From contig JASANG010000847.1 of NCBI GenBank assembly GCA_030248215.1, positions 1 to 64,000 of the forward strand: a DNA stretch of 64,000 nucleotides. Direction: 5' to 3'. The position numbers and the translations under genes were made by a program. The notes below the pieces were generated by a model. It saw nothing but the letters and a program-made list of their open reading frames with translations. It ran no database searches and was not told where the DNA came from. This DNA comes from Enoplolaimus lenunculus. Lineage: Eukaryota > Nematoda > Enoplea > Enoplida > Thoracostomopsidae. This document shows, piece after piece, positions 12,249-24,024 of this stretch (position 1 is its first letter; every line of letters starts with the position of its first letter).

Positions 12249-15200
12249 ATGTCTATTAAAAAACTAACAATCTTCATTCTACACGTCAACTTGTATCAGC
12301 TGGCACTATTTGATTCGGCAAAAATATCTGTTTCTCGTCCGTCGCATTCGGATGAAATTCAACAACTGCCTGGAGTTTCGTTTCCGATCAATTTCCAACA
12401 ATATGCCGGATATTTAGATGCCGGAGACGGAAACTATTTTCATTACTGGTATGGACGAGTGTATATTGATTAGGAACGTAAAACAGTAGTGTAAGTGTAT
12501 GCCCAGGCCTAAGCAAAATTAGTCAAAAGCATTTAAGGTTACTCTATGGAAGGTCCACGCTTAATTTTTCACCAAAGTCTATACCGGACTATTTAGTCGT
12601 AAACCATTGAAAAAGACCGGCATAATTTTTAAAAATCCGCAACTCAAATTCACAACTGCCGCAGTTCGCTTGTTTGAAAAGTTATTACACTGCAAAAAAT
12701 GGTGAGTCAAATTGACTGTTTTCGAAATAGGCTTTTCGAGACTACACAAACTGAGATTTTTGGTAGTGTGTGTGAGAGTCACTTGACTCACCATTTTTGG
12801 TAGTGTGTGAGAGTCACTTGACTCATCATTTTTGGTAGTGTGTGGTATAGTGCGGCAATGAAACGCTGTTAATAGTCTCTGAAACACCATGTTTAAAAAT
12901 AGTATTTTACTACCTTTTTCATCGTTGGCTCATCGGATCTGAAGTTGCCGATGTCATCATGCCGACGCCTACTCTTTACACCGAAACCTACGGGTGGCGG
13001 TATACTTATCTGGCGCTGCCGTCTGTCACCGTCCGTCACTACACGGTGTGACGGACGGTGGGGGGCGCCAGTTGTCATCGAAAGTATATCGCCATCCATA
13101 TCCGTATTAACCACTGAATGTATTCTGATTTTTAAAAATCCGAAACTGAAATTCGCAGCTGCCACAGTTCGCTTGATTGAAAACCTATTACTAAACCAGC
13201 GATAGGTGCGTACACGCAAATTGAGAAAGTGTAGTTTTTCAACTTTTTTAGGTTCGTTGAATCACAACAAAATCCTTCCAAAGATCCGTTGCTTCTTTGG
13301 TTGAACGGCGGACCGGGCTGTTCTTCGCTGGATGGCCTCCTAAGTGAACTTGGACCGTTTCATATTAAACCCGATGCAAAAACGCTGTACAATAATACGT
13401 TTAGTTGGAATACGGTAATTTGGCAAATTCTCATATTAAAGCCGCTCATATGTACACTGTAAATTCCAGTGAGTTGATTTTAACTCTCCGAATGAGTTGA
13501 ATCTACTCAGAAGTCTGAGCTTTGAATTCGGTCTTTCAGAACTCAGAATTCTGAATTAAAAATTCTGAGTGAATTAATTAACTCACTCAAAATTAAATCA
13601 GCTCAGACTGAGTTATTATTTACTGTTATTAACTCAGAAATAAACCAGAAATAACTAATTCTCCTTCTGAGTTAATTAATTAACTCATTTGAGTTTACAG
13701 TGTAAGATTAATATAAACAACGCAAGGAGCAGATATTTCTGACATTTTGTCATAAAAATTGACTAAAAATGATAAATATTTAAAAAGTTTGAGGGTTGAA
13801 ATAATTTTTTAAGTCTTGAATCCATGGGAAACGCTTCAACCTGCGTTCACAGCTCGAGAAATATTTCTAAACGGTAACTGAACACATTTCTAATTTACCT
13901 TTATTGAAGCTATTTGGCCAATGTTACTTTTATGGACGTAACAGTAGATTAAGCGTATTCCCAAGCCTAAGCCTAAGCCTAAGCCTAAGCAAAAATATGT
14001 AATCTAGAATCTAAACCTACTCTTTTATAGACCCACCAGAAACCTGGACGCCCCATAAAGTATAACATGGACCAGCTAGTTAATGCATTTTTTACTTTTC
14101 ATGTTTACCGGTCTAAGTCAGACCCGTAATCAGCTCACTTTGCTAGGGAAGCTAAACATTTTTCAGAAACGAGTGTACAAGGGTTTTTGATGACTTACAA
14201 GCAAGGTTAAAACTTTTCTAATGGGACCAAAATTTGTCCAGGGCGGCTGAGTCCCCATGGTCGCCGTCTGGCTACGGGTCCAGTCTGAGTGAATTATATT
14301 AATCAGTGATTATTTTGTATAAGGAACGAACATTAATAACTTAGAAGTATTTTTTCAGTTCGCAAATGTTCTATTTCTCGAGTCACCAGCAGGAGTTGGT
14401 TACTCCTACAGTACTACTGGAAATGTAACCACAAGTGATTACGAGGTAAGAGTTGTTTCGATGTGATCGCTACTTTTTAAGGCGAGACGTCTTCCCGTGT
14501 TCGGGGTGCACTCTCGCTCCAGATTAATACCACCGTGGCCAGAATTGTTATCAGGGATAGAAAATTGGATTCTGCAATAGAAACTGCTGATACATTAAAG
14601 CGTTCTATTCACTGTAAATCCCAATGAGTTAATGAATCAACTCAGACGGAAAGTTAGTGATTTCTGAGTTAATAACAGTAAACTTTAACTTACGTTAAGA
14701 GTTGAGTTGATTTTGTATGTGAGTTGAGTTGACTTCGGGAGAGTGGATTAATTAAATCAGAATGAGTTGAGTCATATCAGATTGAGTGATTCAATTCATT
14801 CTGAGTTAAAATCAACTCACTGGAATTTACAGTGTTGGAACCTCCGACAGAAACGGTCTGGACAATTTTTCATTATTTTTAGCCTGTTTCCATGAAGATT
14901 TTGACATCGGCAGTTGCTACAGTTTGCTTGTTTGAAAACCTATTACTAACTAAAATGACAAGAAGTGGCAACATACAATTGCGACTATGGCTCATAGCAA
15001 AGAATCTAAACTAGTCAATGTGTTGCAAAATTTGCAACGCTAATGTCACACATATGTATGCGTACACTAAAAAACTCTGAAACGATGCTCAAAATACGTA
15101 TGTGGGGCGTTCCAGCTTTAATATATCGATTAAAGTAGCAAAGATTTCAGGTTGCCAGTCACAATTATATCGCACTGAAGTCATTTTTCGTCAAATTTCC

Positions 15201-18200
15201 TCAATTCAAAACAAACGATTTCTATATAACTGGCGAATCTTACGCTGGCATTTATATTCCGACGCTTGCAGTTCGAGTTGTCGAAGGATTATTTGAATTT
15301 CCGCTAAAATTTAAAGTAAACTGATTTTAAGTGTTTTTTGTAAAATATAAAATATTAAACCTTTTGAACTGTTTATCGTGTTGCACTATTTTCTCAAATT
15401 GGGACCTATGGCAAATATAAGTGCCTGCACACTTAGGCCTAAGGATAAATATAATCCTTTACCTAAGCCAAAGCAAAGTGGAAGCCTAAGCCTAAGCCTA
15501 ATTGTAAGCCTTTAAATTCTTCCAGTGTCATTTTGTTCAAGTATTTATGTTTCTGTGAAAACATCGGCCGAAATTAACGATACAGTCAATTTTTTATTAA
15601 ATAGCAAAAGATATTTCTTAAACAGTTACATATGTAAATAAATATAAATATATATAAATAAACATACAAATATTTAAATAAATAAATAAATAAACAAGTA
15701 AATACATAAATATATATAAATATATAAATAAATAAACAAATAAATAAATAAATATTATACCGCGTTGAAACGATAACAAATAGTTGAAAAATATTTTGTT
15801 CTCAATGCGATCAAGTTGAGTCCCTATATTCTACTGTTTACAGTCGAAATGTTACCTGGTGTACGCAAATTATTGTGAACGATGCATTATGTAAAATTTG
15901 TTGAATAAATTATTTCAGGGAATCGCAATAGGAAACGGCATGTTTGACTATGAGCTCAATGAAAACACACTTGCTCAATTTGCATACAATCATGGTTTGA
16001 TCGGCGAAAAGTATTAACGCTGGTGTAAACTTTTTCGATGCCCCTCAACCTGTCAGTGGCGTAGCCAGGATTTCATTTCGGGAGTGGCAGACCTCTGTTA
16101 CAAGCGAGGATCCAGCAGATATTAATTTTACCGGAACCGGATACCGATGTCGATTTTTTGCCGGATATTAAACCTGAACCGGATATCTGGTCGATTCCTG
16201 ATTAGAAAAACTTGGTTTTGACCTTTAGGATACAGACGGTAATCGTTAATATCTGTTCCAAATGGTTTGTCTTGTTTCTACCGGAATTTTACGGAAGTAT
16301 ATATCCTGTCTGACACTTAAATTGTATACTATAGTGACCCGAATAAGAGGGGGACTGATATTTATTTGGCCTGTCCAGAGGGTACCACCTGTTATTCGGT
16401 TACGGACTCTTATTGATTTTTAACCTACGCTCCGGCATCCTTCGTTAATGGTATATATCCCGTACTGCAACTATCCACTGAATGAAACGTATATTTGTAT
16501 TTTGTCAATAGCTTGAGCGATAATCCATGGTTATACTTAGGAATTTATTTGCAAAATTTAAGTACGCTTTAAAGTGTCGAACTTAAATTATTTGGTCCTG
16601 GAGTCATTTATGCGCTACAATAAGAAATAACTGACATTCATGGACACTAATTGGGGTTTAGGCACTTATTCGCTTACGGATTCTTATCAGGGATACGGAC
16701 TCCTATTGATCTGTAGTCAAAATCGGGACCCCCTCTTATTACCCCCCTCTTATTCGGGTCAATACAGTACCAGCCTAAAGGATCGTAGCCTGATTGGAAC
16801 TAAAAGTGGGGACGCCTCTGTTATTCCCCCCTTTTATTCGCGTCACTACAGTACGCAACCTCACAACGTAATAAGATTTTTTGAAGTTTCTAACAGATCA
16901 GACTTACGGTAGACTATTCTTGGGTAGTGCTACCAACCGCAGGCGTAGCCAGCGGATTACTTGATTAAGCGCGACCCTTTGATAATTTTAAATGCAGAGG
17001 TTTTTAAAAACTTGCTCAGATACTACAAGAAATCTTGCCGTTCGAAATTTTGGCTGATGTATAGATCAATACCGTAACAGTATAAAGCCTAACACTAAGC
17101 ATAACCCCAAGCGTGAAAATAAGCTTAAACCTAAGTCTAAGCCAACGCAAAAAATAGCCTAAAGCGTAAGATTATTCTATTGTAGTCGCTCAGAAAAACG
17201 TTCCGCCCCTGATCTTTGTCATGGGTTGAAATTTTTGTGGACTGCGATAATTGTTTACAAAATCATACGGCAACTCGCCTGGTCTTTACTGTGATTTTCT
17301 AAATTTTAGATTATTTAAAAATCTAGAAACCGAATGCTGCCAAGGTTGTGTGGAGACGTGCGATTTGAATCATTTCAACACAAAACCGTTATGTCAAACG
17401 TTTGTAAGTTTATTAAAGAAACTGAACCAATCTAAAGATCAGACGAGGAACGTTAATATTCCGTGGGCCTGAAATAGAGTAAGCATAAACTTTAGACTAA
17501 TTTTTTTGTTTAATAGGATTAATAGGTTTAAGGATAGGTATAAGCTTGTTCTTAGGCTTAGGTTTAGGCTTAGGAATATGCTTGCTCGTTCTGATCCTGT
17601 TCTTCCTGTTCTTTACACGGATGCTATTTAAAAGTACTATTTTAGTTATTCTATTTTATTTTGTATTTAATGACAGGTATATGACATTCGGCCCATGTAT
17701 ATAGAACAGGGCCGGATCGTTTTTCGAAGGGGCTACAATAGAGTCAGTTTAAGCTTTAGACTAGCTTTAATGCTTAGGCTTAGGCTTAGGCATAGGCTCA
17801 TCCATACGCTTAGGCTTAGGCTTAGGTTTAGGCTTAGGAATATGCTTATACTACTGTCTCGGCCCTGTTCTATACATGGGCCAGACATTGTTTTTATGCT
17901 GAAGAATTCCGAACAAATGTGCTAAGAATTCTTACATTTATTATTCAGATCGAATGTTTGAACGTTTGTAGGTTGACGAAATTTCAACTCGAATTCAAAA
18001 TATTGGACTCAATGTGTACGATTTGTACCGAGACTGCTATCATCCAATCAGAGGCATTGTCAATTATCAACGATACTGGTTTGATCTGACTTCGGCGATG
18101 CCACGGTTTACTCAACGAATGCAAGCCCTTAAGGTTCACTCCAGAGTCAAATTAAGTCGGCTTCCCAGGGTGTAAACCAAAACGGACCAATGTTACTTTG

Positions 18201-21200
18201 AAGGGCGATGCATTCGCAAGACGCTAATAGAACAAGCGAAAGGTTTGGACTGTATTTTTGCTTACACTGCAAAAAACGGTGAGTCAAATTGACTGTCTCC
18301 GAAATAGGCTTTCCTTACTGCACAAACTGAATCAAATTCGACTCCGCCAGAGGCAAATTCGATTCACTGAATCGCTCAGTGAGTCGCATTTGACTCTGGC
18401 TTTAGTCGAATATGACGCAGTTTGAATAGTCAGGAAAAACCTGTTTCGGAGAGAGTCAATTTGACTCGCCATTTTTTACAGTGTAAATTTTAGCTGTATG
18501 CTTAAGTTTGGTAACAGGTTTATACTTGCGCTGAGGCTTAGGCTTAGGTTTAGGCTCGGATTTAAGAATATGCTTTACTACTGTTTAACGCCCCTCAAAG
18601 TAACATTGCCCACAGAACGAACAGTGAAATTAACAGAAACGGAAAATGATCAAAATAACGGAAACGGAAAACAGATACCAAGTTATAAATGTTTCAAAGT
18701 TGTTTTCACAATTGGGGCGTGCAAATGTTCACCGGGCTTTCTAAAATTAAGGAGATAAAATAGCAAAAGCAACTAAATTTTTTTAAAATTTTAAATAAAT
18801 TTCGTCATTTTACATCGTATTGTACAGTTAGAGCATATCTGTAATGAAAAAGTGCAAAATTTATATACGTAATTATGAAATAACTTTAAAAGCTTACAAA
18901 TGACAGAAATTAAGCTATTTCTATAACGGAAATACTCATAAATTAAGAAGTTGCGAAATTTTTTCTCAAAAATGTGCATCGTTATTTTTAGCAAACTCAA
19001 CTGCTAAATCATGGCTCAGAGTTCATTCAAGAGCCTACAATGGAAGAAATGGTTCCTTGCCTGAACGGAACTGCAACTACGGTCTATTTGAACCAACTCA
19101 GCGTTAGAAACGCCCTTAACGTACCATCGCATTTGCCTGCATGGTTTCAATGCAGGTAACCTTAACCCCTTCTCACATTGAGTTGCCTATAGGCAACTTA
19201 GCGCAGTGAATATACGTTAAGTAATATATATCGCACCGTGTTGAACAATTGCAACACGTATGCATAGTACTAAATCACCACAAGACGTGAGAGCCCCCTC
19301 GGGCTCGAGCGTCGAGCTCCTATTGCTGAGTGGTCATGGTATACGCCTCCCACTCCAGTCACCGGAGTTCGAATCCTACCATAAAGTAGGTCTCATGGGA
19401 AATAGGAAATATTCATGTGAGAAAGGGTTAAAGGAACGAAACTTTACTTTTCAGCTGAACGTAATCATAGCTTGCAAGAAATTTCTTGACGGTATATTTT
19501 TAGCCCCAACTTCGTGAAGAAATTTAGTAATTTACTTATCGAAACGACCATGTGCTTTTGAAGCATCGCACTCGGTATAAAACAGGGTCAGTTTGAAAAT
19601 ACCATTTTGGTAGAACTGGGTTACCAACGTTTTTGTGGCATTGTTGACAAAATTATTGTGAACGGCGCATAATTATATACCGGTTACGCAATACTCACGC
19701 CTAGTCTCCACTTAACTAATTACTATTGGTCGAACGAGCTGTTGGTCGATTGAGAGTAAAACCCCAATTGACTAATCACTGGTCGAACCAGTTGTTGGTC
19801 GACTGAGATGAGAACCCCACTAAACTAATTACTATTGGTCGACCGAGCTGTTGTTCGACTGAGAGTAAAACCCCAATTGACTAATTACTGGTCGAACCAG
19901 CTGTTGGTCGACTGAGATGAGAACCCCACTAAACTAATTACTGTTGATCGACCGAGCTGTTGGTCGACTGAGATGAGAACCCCACTAAACTAATTACTAT
20001 TGGTCGACCGAGCTGTTGGTCGACTGAGAGTAAAACCCCAATTGACTAATTACTGGTCGAACCATCTGTTGGTCGACTGAGATGAGAACCCCACTAAACT
20101 AATTACTATTGGTCGACCGAGCTGTTGGTCGACTGCGAGTAAAACCCCAATTGACTAATTACTGGTCGATCCAGCTGTTGGTCGACTGAGAGGAGAACCC
20201 TACTAAACTAATTACTATTGGTCGACCGAGCTGTTGGTCGACTGAGAGTAAAACCCCAATTGACTAATTACTGGTCGAACCAGCTGTTGGTCGACTGAGA
20301 TGAGAACCTCACTAAACTAATTACTATTGGTCGACCGAGCTGTGGGTCGACTGAGAGTAAAACCCCAATTGACTAATTACTGGTCGAACCAGCTGTTGGT
20401 CGACTGAGATGAGAACCCCACTAAACTAATTACTATTGGTCGACCGAGCTGTTGGTCGACTGAGAGTAAAACCCCAATTGACTAATTACTGGTCGATCCA
20501 GCTGTTGGTCGACTGAGAGGAGAACCCTACTAAACTAATTACTATTGGTCGAACGAGATGTTGGTCGACTGAGAGTCTGATTACTATTGGTCGAACGAGT
20601 TGTTGGTCGATTGAAAATAAAACCCCACATAACTATTTACTATTGGTCAAACGAGCTGTTCGTCAATTGAGATTAGAATGCCGGTTTCAGCGGAGCAATC
20701 AGCTTAACTTATCAAAGGATTTACCGAAATATGACTGAACAGTTTCAAAGACTGATAAAACAGCCGAACCTGCGAATGCTTATATACAACGGTGACACGG
20801 ATATGGCGTGCAATTTTTTGATGGCCAAAAAATTTATTGCAGCTTTGGACCTTCCGGTATGTGATTAATCAGATCTTACAGTGCAGTTTCATAGCTACTT
20901 TGTTGATATTTTTAAGATTAATATACTATAAAAATGGTGAGTCAAATTGACTCTCTCCGAAATAGGCTCTTCCTCACTGCACAAACTGAGTCAAATTCGA
21001 CTCACGAGCGATTCAGTGAATCGAATTTGACTCTGGTGGAGTCGAATATGACTCAGTTTGTGTAGTGAGGAAAAGCCTATTTCAGACAGAGTCAATTTGA
21101 CTCACCATTTTTTGCAGTGTAGAAGCAAAAACACATTAATTATAGAAAACCTGGGGAGCGAAGCGAGCGAAAAGTCAAACGCTATTTTTGTACTTTACTC

Positions 21201-22348
21201 CGATATAAAATCTATCAATTCTTCGTTGATTCTGGTTGGAGGTATCGGTCTGATTCCGCTAATTTTGTCTTTGTATAAAAAGCTAAAATTTGTCGTAGAA
21301 TTTTTCAATTGCGTAAGGAACAAAGACGGATTTGATACATGCCAGAGTCGTGTCTCTACTTCGGACCCATTACTTTGATATCCCGTCTCAGAGAAATCTT
21401 TGCTCAGGACAGGCTTAGAAGTTCTGTAAAATTGTAAGAGCATAACGTTTTTTGTGTGACTGCAACAAAGTAAGCTTAAGATTCAGACTAATTTTTTGCT
21501 TCCTAAGCCTCAGCCAAGCAAAAAATTAGTCTAAAGATCAAGCTTACGGTCTCACAGAAAAACTTTCCGCTCATGACCTTTACATGGGTCCATGAAGTTG
21601 GTTTTCTTTCAGCTTATACGCGACAATTCACAATGGTGGTACAAAGATCAAATTGCAGGATTTGTGACTCAATACAAAAACGTTGACGTACTGACTATTA
21701 AAGTAAGCGATTGAATTGCGAAAAATAGCTATAGCAACTATCATCAATTAGTAATAGTTTTTCAATTTATTGTTCAAAATTAAGCCAGTTTCATGACTTT
21801 GGGCGTATTTCCTAAAACGCATATTGCTACGCTGTTGTGAATAGGTATATTAGAAATTATACTGAAAAGAAGAAATTATAGACACGCTTTACTCGGCTTA
21901 AGACTTCGGTCTTTATGATTTACGCGTAGAATAACATGCGCTACACAAAAAATTATTTCAGAATTTATATAGGAAAGCATTTTCTGTGGCAAATGTGAAA
22001 AGTTTTTCTGATATTTCAGACAATTTTTCTAAAAATAACTGGAAAACGTTCATTTTCAGATTTCGTTTTAAAACTTTTTTGAAAACTTCTCTGTTATAAC
22101 AGAAATACTGTTCAAGTGCAACTTGCTAATTATATTTCTTAAATGTAAGAAATTTTTTCTTAAATATCAGAAATATTATTTTGAGCGTAGTATTAGTGTT
22201 AAATTATTTTGTATACGGTTTCATATTCCAGTTGTGTAACTGTTTGCAAAAACATTTTATTCAGGGAACAGGACATATGGTACCTGAATGGAAACCCGCA
22301 GAATCGCTGAAAATGATAACTCATTTTGTACGAAATATTCCATATTAA
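12249..22348 (+). CDS. Serine carboxypeptidase A (family S10, cathepsin A-like)
   Basis: Eleven exons join in phase into 500 residues: 12249-12448, 13252-13414, 14359-14445, 15151-15315, 15919-16010, 17310-17403, 17972-18169, 18992-19155, 20691-20856, 21613-21702 and 22265-22348. The enzyme removes C-terminal residues from peptides, usually in lysosomes or secreted fluid. It has a hydrophobic leader, the oxyanion motif [11 protein letters not shown] (about 83), nucleophile Ser180 in GESYAG, the acid in [10 protein letters not shown] (Asp425), and His477 in GTGHMVP, so the triad is complete. The paired cysteines ECCQGC and YRDC match cathepsin A. Length is normal for the family. A TTTTTAG acceptor lies 1 nt before the ATG, which suggests a spliced leader. 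The exon 7 donor AGG|GTGTAA is the weakest junction, but the phase and the paralogue support it. All introns hold transposons or minisatellites. Confidence 0.92.
12688..12842. repeat. TA-MITE, GAGTCAAATTGACTC family, damaged
   Basis: It begins CACTGCAAAAAATGGTGAG after TA. The right half shows GAGTCACTTGACTCACCATT in two tandem rough copies, so the palindrome has been rearranged. Confidence 0.6.
13000..13098. repeat. CpG-rich palindromic element in S10-A intron 1
   Basis: GGTGGCGGTATACTTATCTG is mirrored by AAAGTATATCGCCATCC, around CACCGTCCGTCA and TGACGGACGGTG arms. Confidence 0.65.
13455..13702. mobile_element. TA-MITE, ACTGTAAATT family
   Basis: A 248-bp element with ends CACTGTAAATTCCAGTGAGT and its complement is flanked by TA. 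The inside is made of GAGTTGATT and AATCAACTC words. Confidence 0.85.
13916..14073. mobile_element. hAT-like TTAGGC MITE, subfamily C
   Basis: It runs from GGCCAATGTTACTTTTATGG to AAAGTATAACATGGACC. Four AAGCCT units sit in the middle. The flanks AGCTATTT and AGCTAGTT differ at one of 8 bases, as an aged 8-bp target duplication would. Confidence 0.8.
14090..14290. repeat. Dispersed GGCTACGGG repeat
   Basis: Fragments such as GGGCGGCTGAGTCCCC and GTCTGGCTACGGGTCC recur at 12110-12240, 25480-25570, 29620-29765, 37240-37340, 52360-53100 and 57755-57880. Confidence 0.5.
14610..14834. mobile_element. TA-MITE, ACTGTAAATT family, in S10-A intron 3
   Basis: The ends CACTGTAAATCCCAATGAG and AACTCACTGGAATTTACAGTG are inverted repeats. 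The family core GAGTTGAGTTGATT lies between them. Confidence 0.8.
15640..15765. repeat. AAAT-type low-complexity tract
   Basis: About 120 bp of imperfect AAATA and TAAATAAA units, in the S10-A intron between 15315 and 15919. Confidence 0.8.
16327..16769. mobile_element. Element with TACTGTAGTGACCCGAATAA ends
   Basis: A 443-bp copy runs from ACTATAGTGACCCGAATAAG to TTATTCGGGTCAATACAGTA. A second right end (TTATTCGCGTCACTACAGTA) at about 16833-16855 suggests a partial local duplication. No coding capacity is seen. Confidence 0.75.
17085..17640. repeat. Two degenerate hAT-like TTAGGC MITEs around S10-A exon 6
   Basis: Pieces at about 17085-17226 and 17478-17625 carry subfamily B words (CAGAAAAACGTTCCGCCCCTG, GTAAGCATAAACTTTAGACT, CTTAGGCTTAGG). 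They lie on either side of the exon at 17310-17403. Confidence 0.6.
17690..17882. mobile_element. hAT-like TTAGGC MITE, subfamily A
   Basis: It runs from GGCCCATGTATATAGAACAG to CCCTGTTCTATACATGGGCC. Two blocks of CTTAGGCTTAGGCTTAGG fill the core. The flanks TGACATTC and AGACATTG share 6 of 8 bases. Confidence 0.85.
18183..18610. mobile_element. hAT-like MITE (subfamily C) split by a TA-MITE
   Basis: The left end GGACCAATGTTACTTTGAAG begins 13 bp after the S10-A exon 7 donor. The right end CCCCTCAAAGTAACATTGCC closes it, and GAGGCTTAGGCTTAGG lies near the right. The palindrome at 18265-18483 is inserted inside. Confidence 0.75.
18265..18483. mobile_element. TA-MITE, GAGTCAAATTGACTC family, nested
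   Basis: A 219-bp near-palindrome with ends CACTGCAAAAAACGGTGAGT and the complement is flanked by TA on each side and sits inside the hAT-like MITE. Confidence 0.85.
18610..18985. repeat. Dispersed repeat shared with 34505-34800
   Basis: Both copies contain AACGGAAAATGATCAAAATAACG-like text, a TTTCAAAGTTGTTTTCACAATT-like block, GCAAATGTTCACCG and a tail rich in AGCATATCTGTAATG. The two copies have the same orientation. Confidence 0.5.
19166..19427. mobile_element. TTAA-flanked piggyBac-like MITE carrying a tRNA-like segment
   Basis: TTAA flanks both ends (19162-19165 and 19428-19431). The termini CCCCTTCTCACATTGA and TCATGTGAGAAAGGG are imperfect inverted repeats, as in piggyBac relatives. 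The inner segment 19317-19376 has a box A-like TTGCTGAGTGGTCA, a TCCCACT loop and box B GGAGTTCGAATCC. The left TTAA is 6 bp past the S10-A exon 8 donor. Confidence 0.75.
19714..20670. repeat. GTCGAC minisatellite in S10-A intron 8
   Basis: About nine units of roughly 107 bp, each made of two related halves: one with GAGAGTAAAACCCCAATTGA, the other with GAGATGAGAACCCCACTAAA, both with CTGTTGGTCGACTGAGA. The array ends about 20 bp before the acceptor of exon 9. Confidence 0.9.
20924..21119. mobile_element. TA-MITE, GAGTCAAATTGACTC family
   Basis: The inverted ends ATGGTGAGTCAAATTGACTC and GAGTCAATTTGACTCACCAT flank a core with GAATCGAATTTGACTC. TA follows the right end. It lies in the intron after exon 9 of S10-A. 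Confidence 0.8.
21442..21591. mobile_element. hAT-like MITE, subfamily B, foldback core
   Basis: The arms GTAAGCTTAAGATTCAGACT and AGTCTAAAGATCAAGCTTAC pair, around a short core with CCTAAGCC. The right end CTTTACATGGGTCC is preserved and the left is worn. Confidence 0.6.
21940..22187 (+). repeat. Dispersed repeat, inverted partner at 30569-30793
   Basis: The text TTCTGTTATAACAGAAATACT, CTTGCTAATTATATTTCTTA and TGTAAGAAATTTTTTCTTAA appears here and as the reverse complement near 30600-30700. Weak terminal inverted repeats suggest another MITE family. Confidence 0.6.
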
Positions 22349-22367
22349 TACATAATTATATATATAA

Positions 22368-22396
22368 ATGTGTGTGTGTGTGTGTGTGTGTGTTGC
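22368..22396. repeat. GT microsatellite
   Basis: An uninterrupted TG/GT run about 20 nt after the S10-A stop codon, next to a CpG-rich element. Confidence 0.85.
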
Positions 22397-22405
22397 CGTG
22401 CGGTA

Positions 22406-22830
22406 TTGTAACGTGAAATACTCATGTACGATACAGTATAGTGACGCACGGTGACCCACCGTGACTGACGGCGCAGGACGGTGACGGGCGGTACCGGACG
22501 GCATCCTACACAAAGCACAGCACCATCCTTACAGGATTTAGAGTTCGAGCCTGGGATCTGCAGGAAATTCCCAGCCGTTCAGCTGTTGTAGCAATTTTAC
22601 TAAACAATTGCACTCTTATAAATGCAATACCAGCAACATTTAAGACGGTATAAAACCAAAACGGATCTTATAAAACGCTATCTTTAAAATATTGGTGTAA
22701 AACTTGACGTGCGGGTAAAAGGTGGGTGGTGTGTAGCTCCCGTTTGCGCGGGTATACCCGCGGGTAAAAAATTTTTGGTTGTGCGGGTAAAGCAGCCCGA
22801 GTCGGGTAAAAAATCTCACCCACATCACAC
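22406..22830. repeat. CpG-rich element and CGGGTAAA palindrome
   Basis: First comes GACGCACGGTGACCCACCG with GACGGTGACGGGCGG (22406-22510). Then 22680-22830 holds GCGCGGGTATACCCGCGGGT between GGGTAAAAGG and GGGTAAAAAATC. Relatives of the second lie near 28145-28265 and 48600-48700. Confidence 0.5.
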
Positions 22831-22999
22831 AGTGTACATATGTATATATGTACCAGTCTGCAAACGGAGGTGAAAAATACCGGAGCCGGATGCAGACCTC
22901 CGGTTGTACCCTGATATGTACATACATATTTATCTGCCGCACCCCTCTCATGCCACAATGGTGCCTTGACCATTTAGGGAGTCGAGCTGAGTGTCTCAG

Positions 23000-24020
23000 T
23001 AAATGTATGGGTCATACAAACAGACCACTAATTTAAATTTCGCCTGTTCCAAATCATCAAACGGCCTCAAACCATCGAAATCTGTAAGGAGTAAGCAAAA
23101 TAAGTGCAACAAGATTAATCATTGGATTATCTTTTCTCTTGAATATGGCTGTAGGGAACGACACGAGGCACCCGATGAACAAGAGTCGTCGGTGAATTAC
23201 ATAATGAATAAAACAACTCGAGGGCCAAAACCTTATGGGGCTTTGGCGGCTCGTCGGAGAGGGGCTTCGTGAGGGGTAACTTCGGCCCTGCGTGTCAAAC
23301 GTTTTATTGCAGACAATTCGAAGACAACTTGAGGTTCCGAGACGTTGTACTTTTGCCGGTGGAGTCCCATTGGTTGACTTGAGTAGAGTGCCATCGAAGA
23401 ATATTGAGTCAATCCAGCGCCGGTTGTTGTACTTGAGACCTTTCTTTTCATTTCGGATAATCGCCATTGGAGAATCTGATTACAGCTTGAAATGTTCTCT
23501 TGTAGGAAACATCAATAATTAGTAAAATCCGCAATTCTCAAAAGACTATCAAATTAGGGATCGGTTACGGTAGACTTTGTCCGACCTGACCATCTGTTGT
23601 TTGAGTTCAGCCAATTAGAAATAGATTATTGTAGAGGTAATTCAATTAGCAGCACGTTGGTTACTGTAGAGTTGATCTATTGACAAACGGGTTGTTGTAG
23701 AGATGATCCAAAAAACAACCAATTGCGATAAAGATTATCTTTTTAGCGGCTGATCACAGTGGAAGCTGTTGAACAGCTGTTGGTTGCTGTACAAGTTCAG
23801 TATTCTTAGCACACGGTTTTTTGTAGAGTGAACCCAATTAGCGAACGGTTGCTGTACAGCCTAATTGCCGTATTAGCCAATTACACTGCTGAAAACTGAG
23901 GGCTTGATCCAATTAAGAACGAGGTACTGTATGTATAGTTTGTCCAATGCGAAACTGGTTACAGTAGAGTTTATCCAATTACAAACTGGTTGCAGTAGCA
24001 TTCGTGCGAAAACTTGCATA
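23000..24020. other. Gap between convergent S10-A and M14 genes
   Basis: About 23520-24000 is a worn tandem repeat of GTAGAGTTGATCCAATTAGC-like units. The open frames at 23003-23272 and 23292-23522 (plus) and 23057-23467 (minus) are protein-sized, but no family was recognised and their junctions conflict. I could not support a gene. Confidence 0.4.
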
Positions 24021-24024
24021 CCAT

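Noticed and set aside
23003-23522. Possible plus-strand gene joining the frames at 23003-23272 and 23292-23522
   Set aside because: The donor (GTGAGG) and acceptor (TTGCAG) could join them, but the second exon then stops after about 23 residues and the product resembles nothing known.
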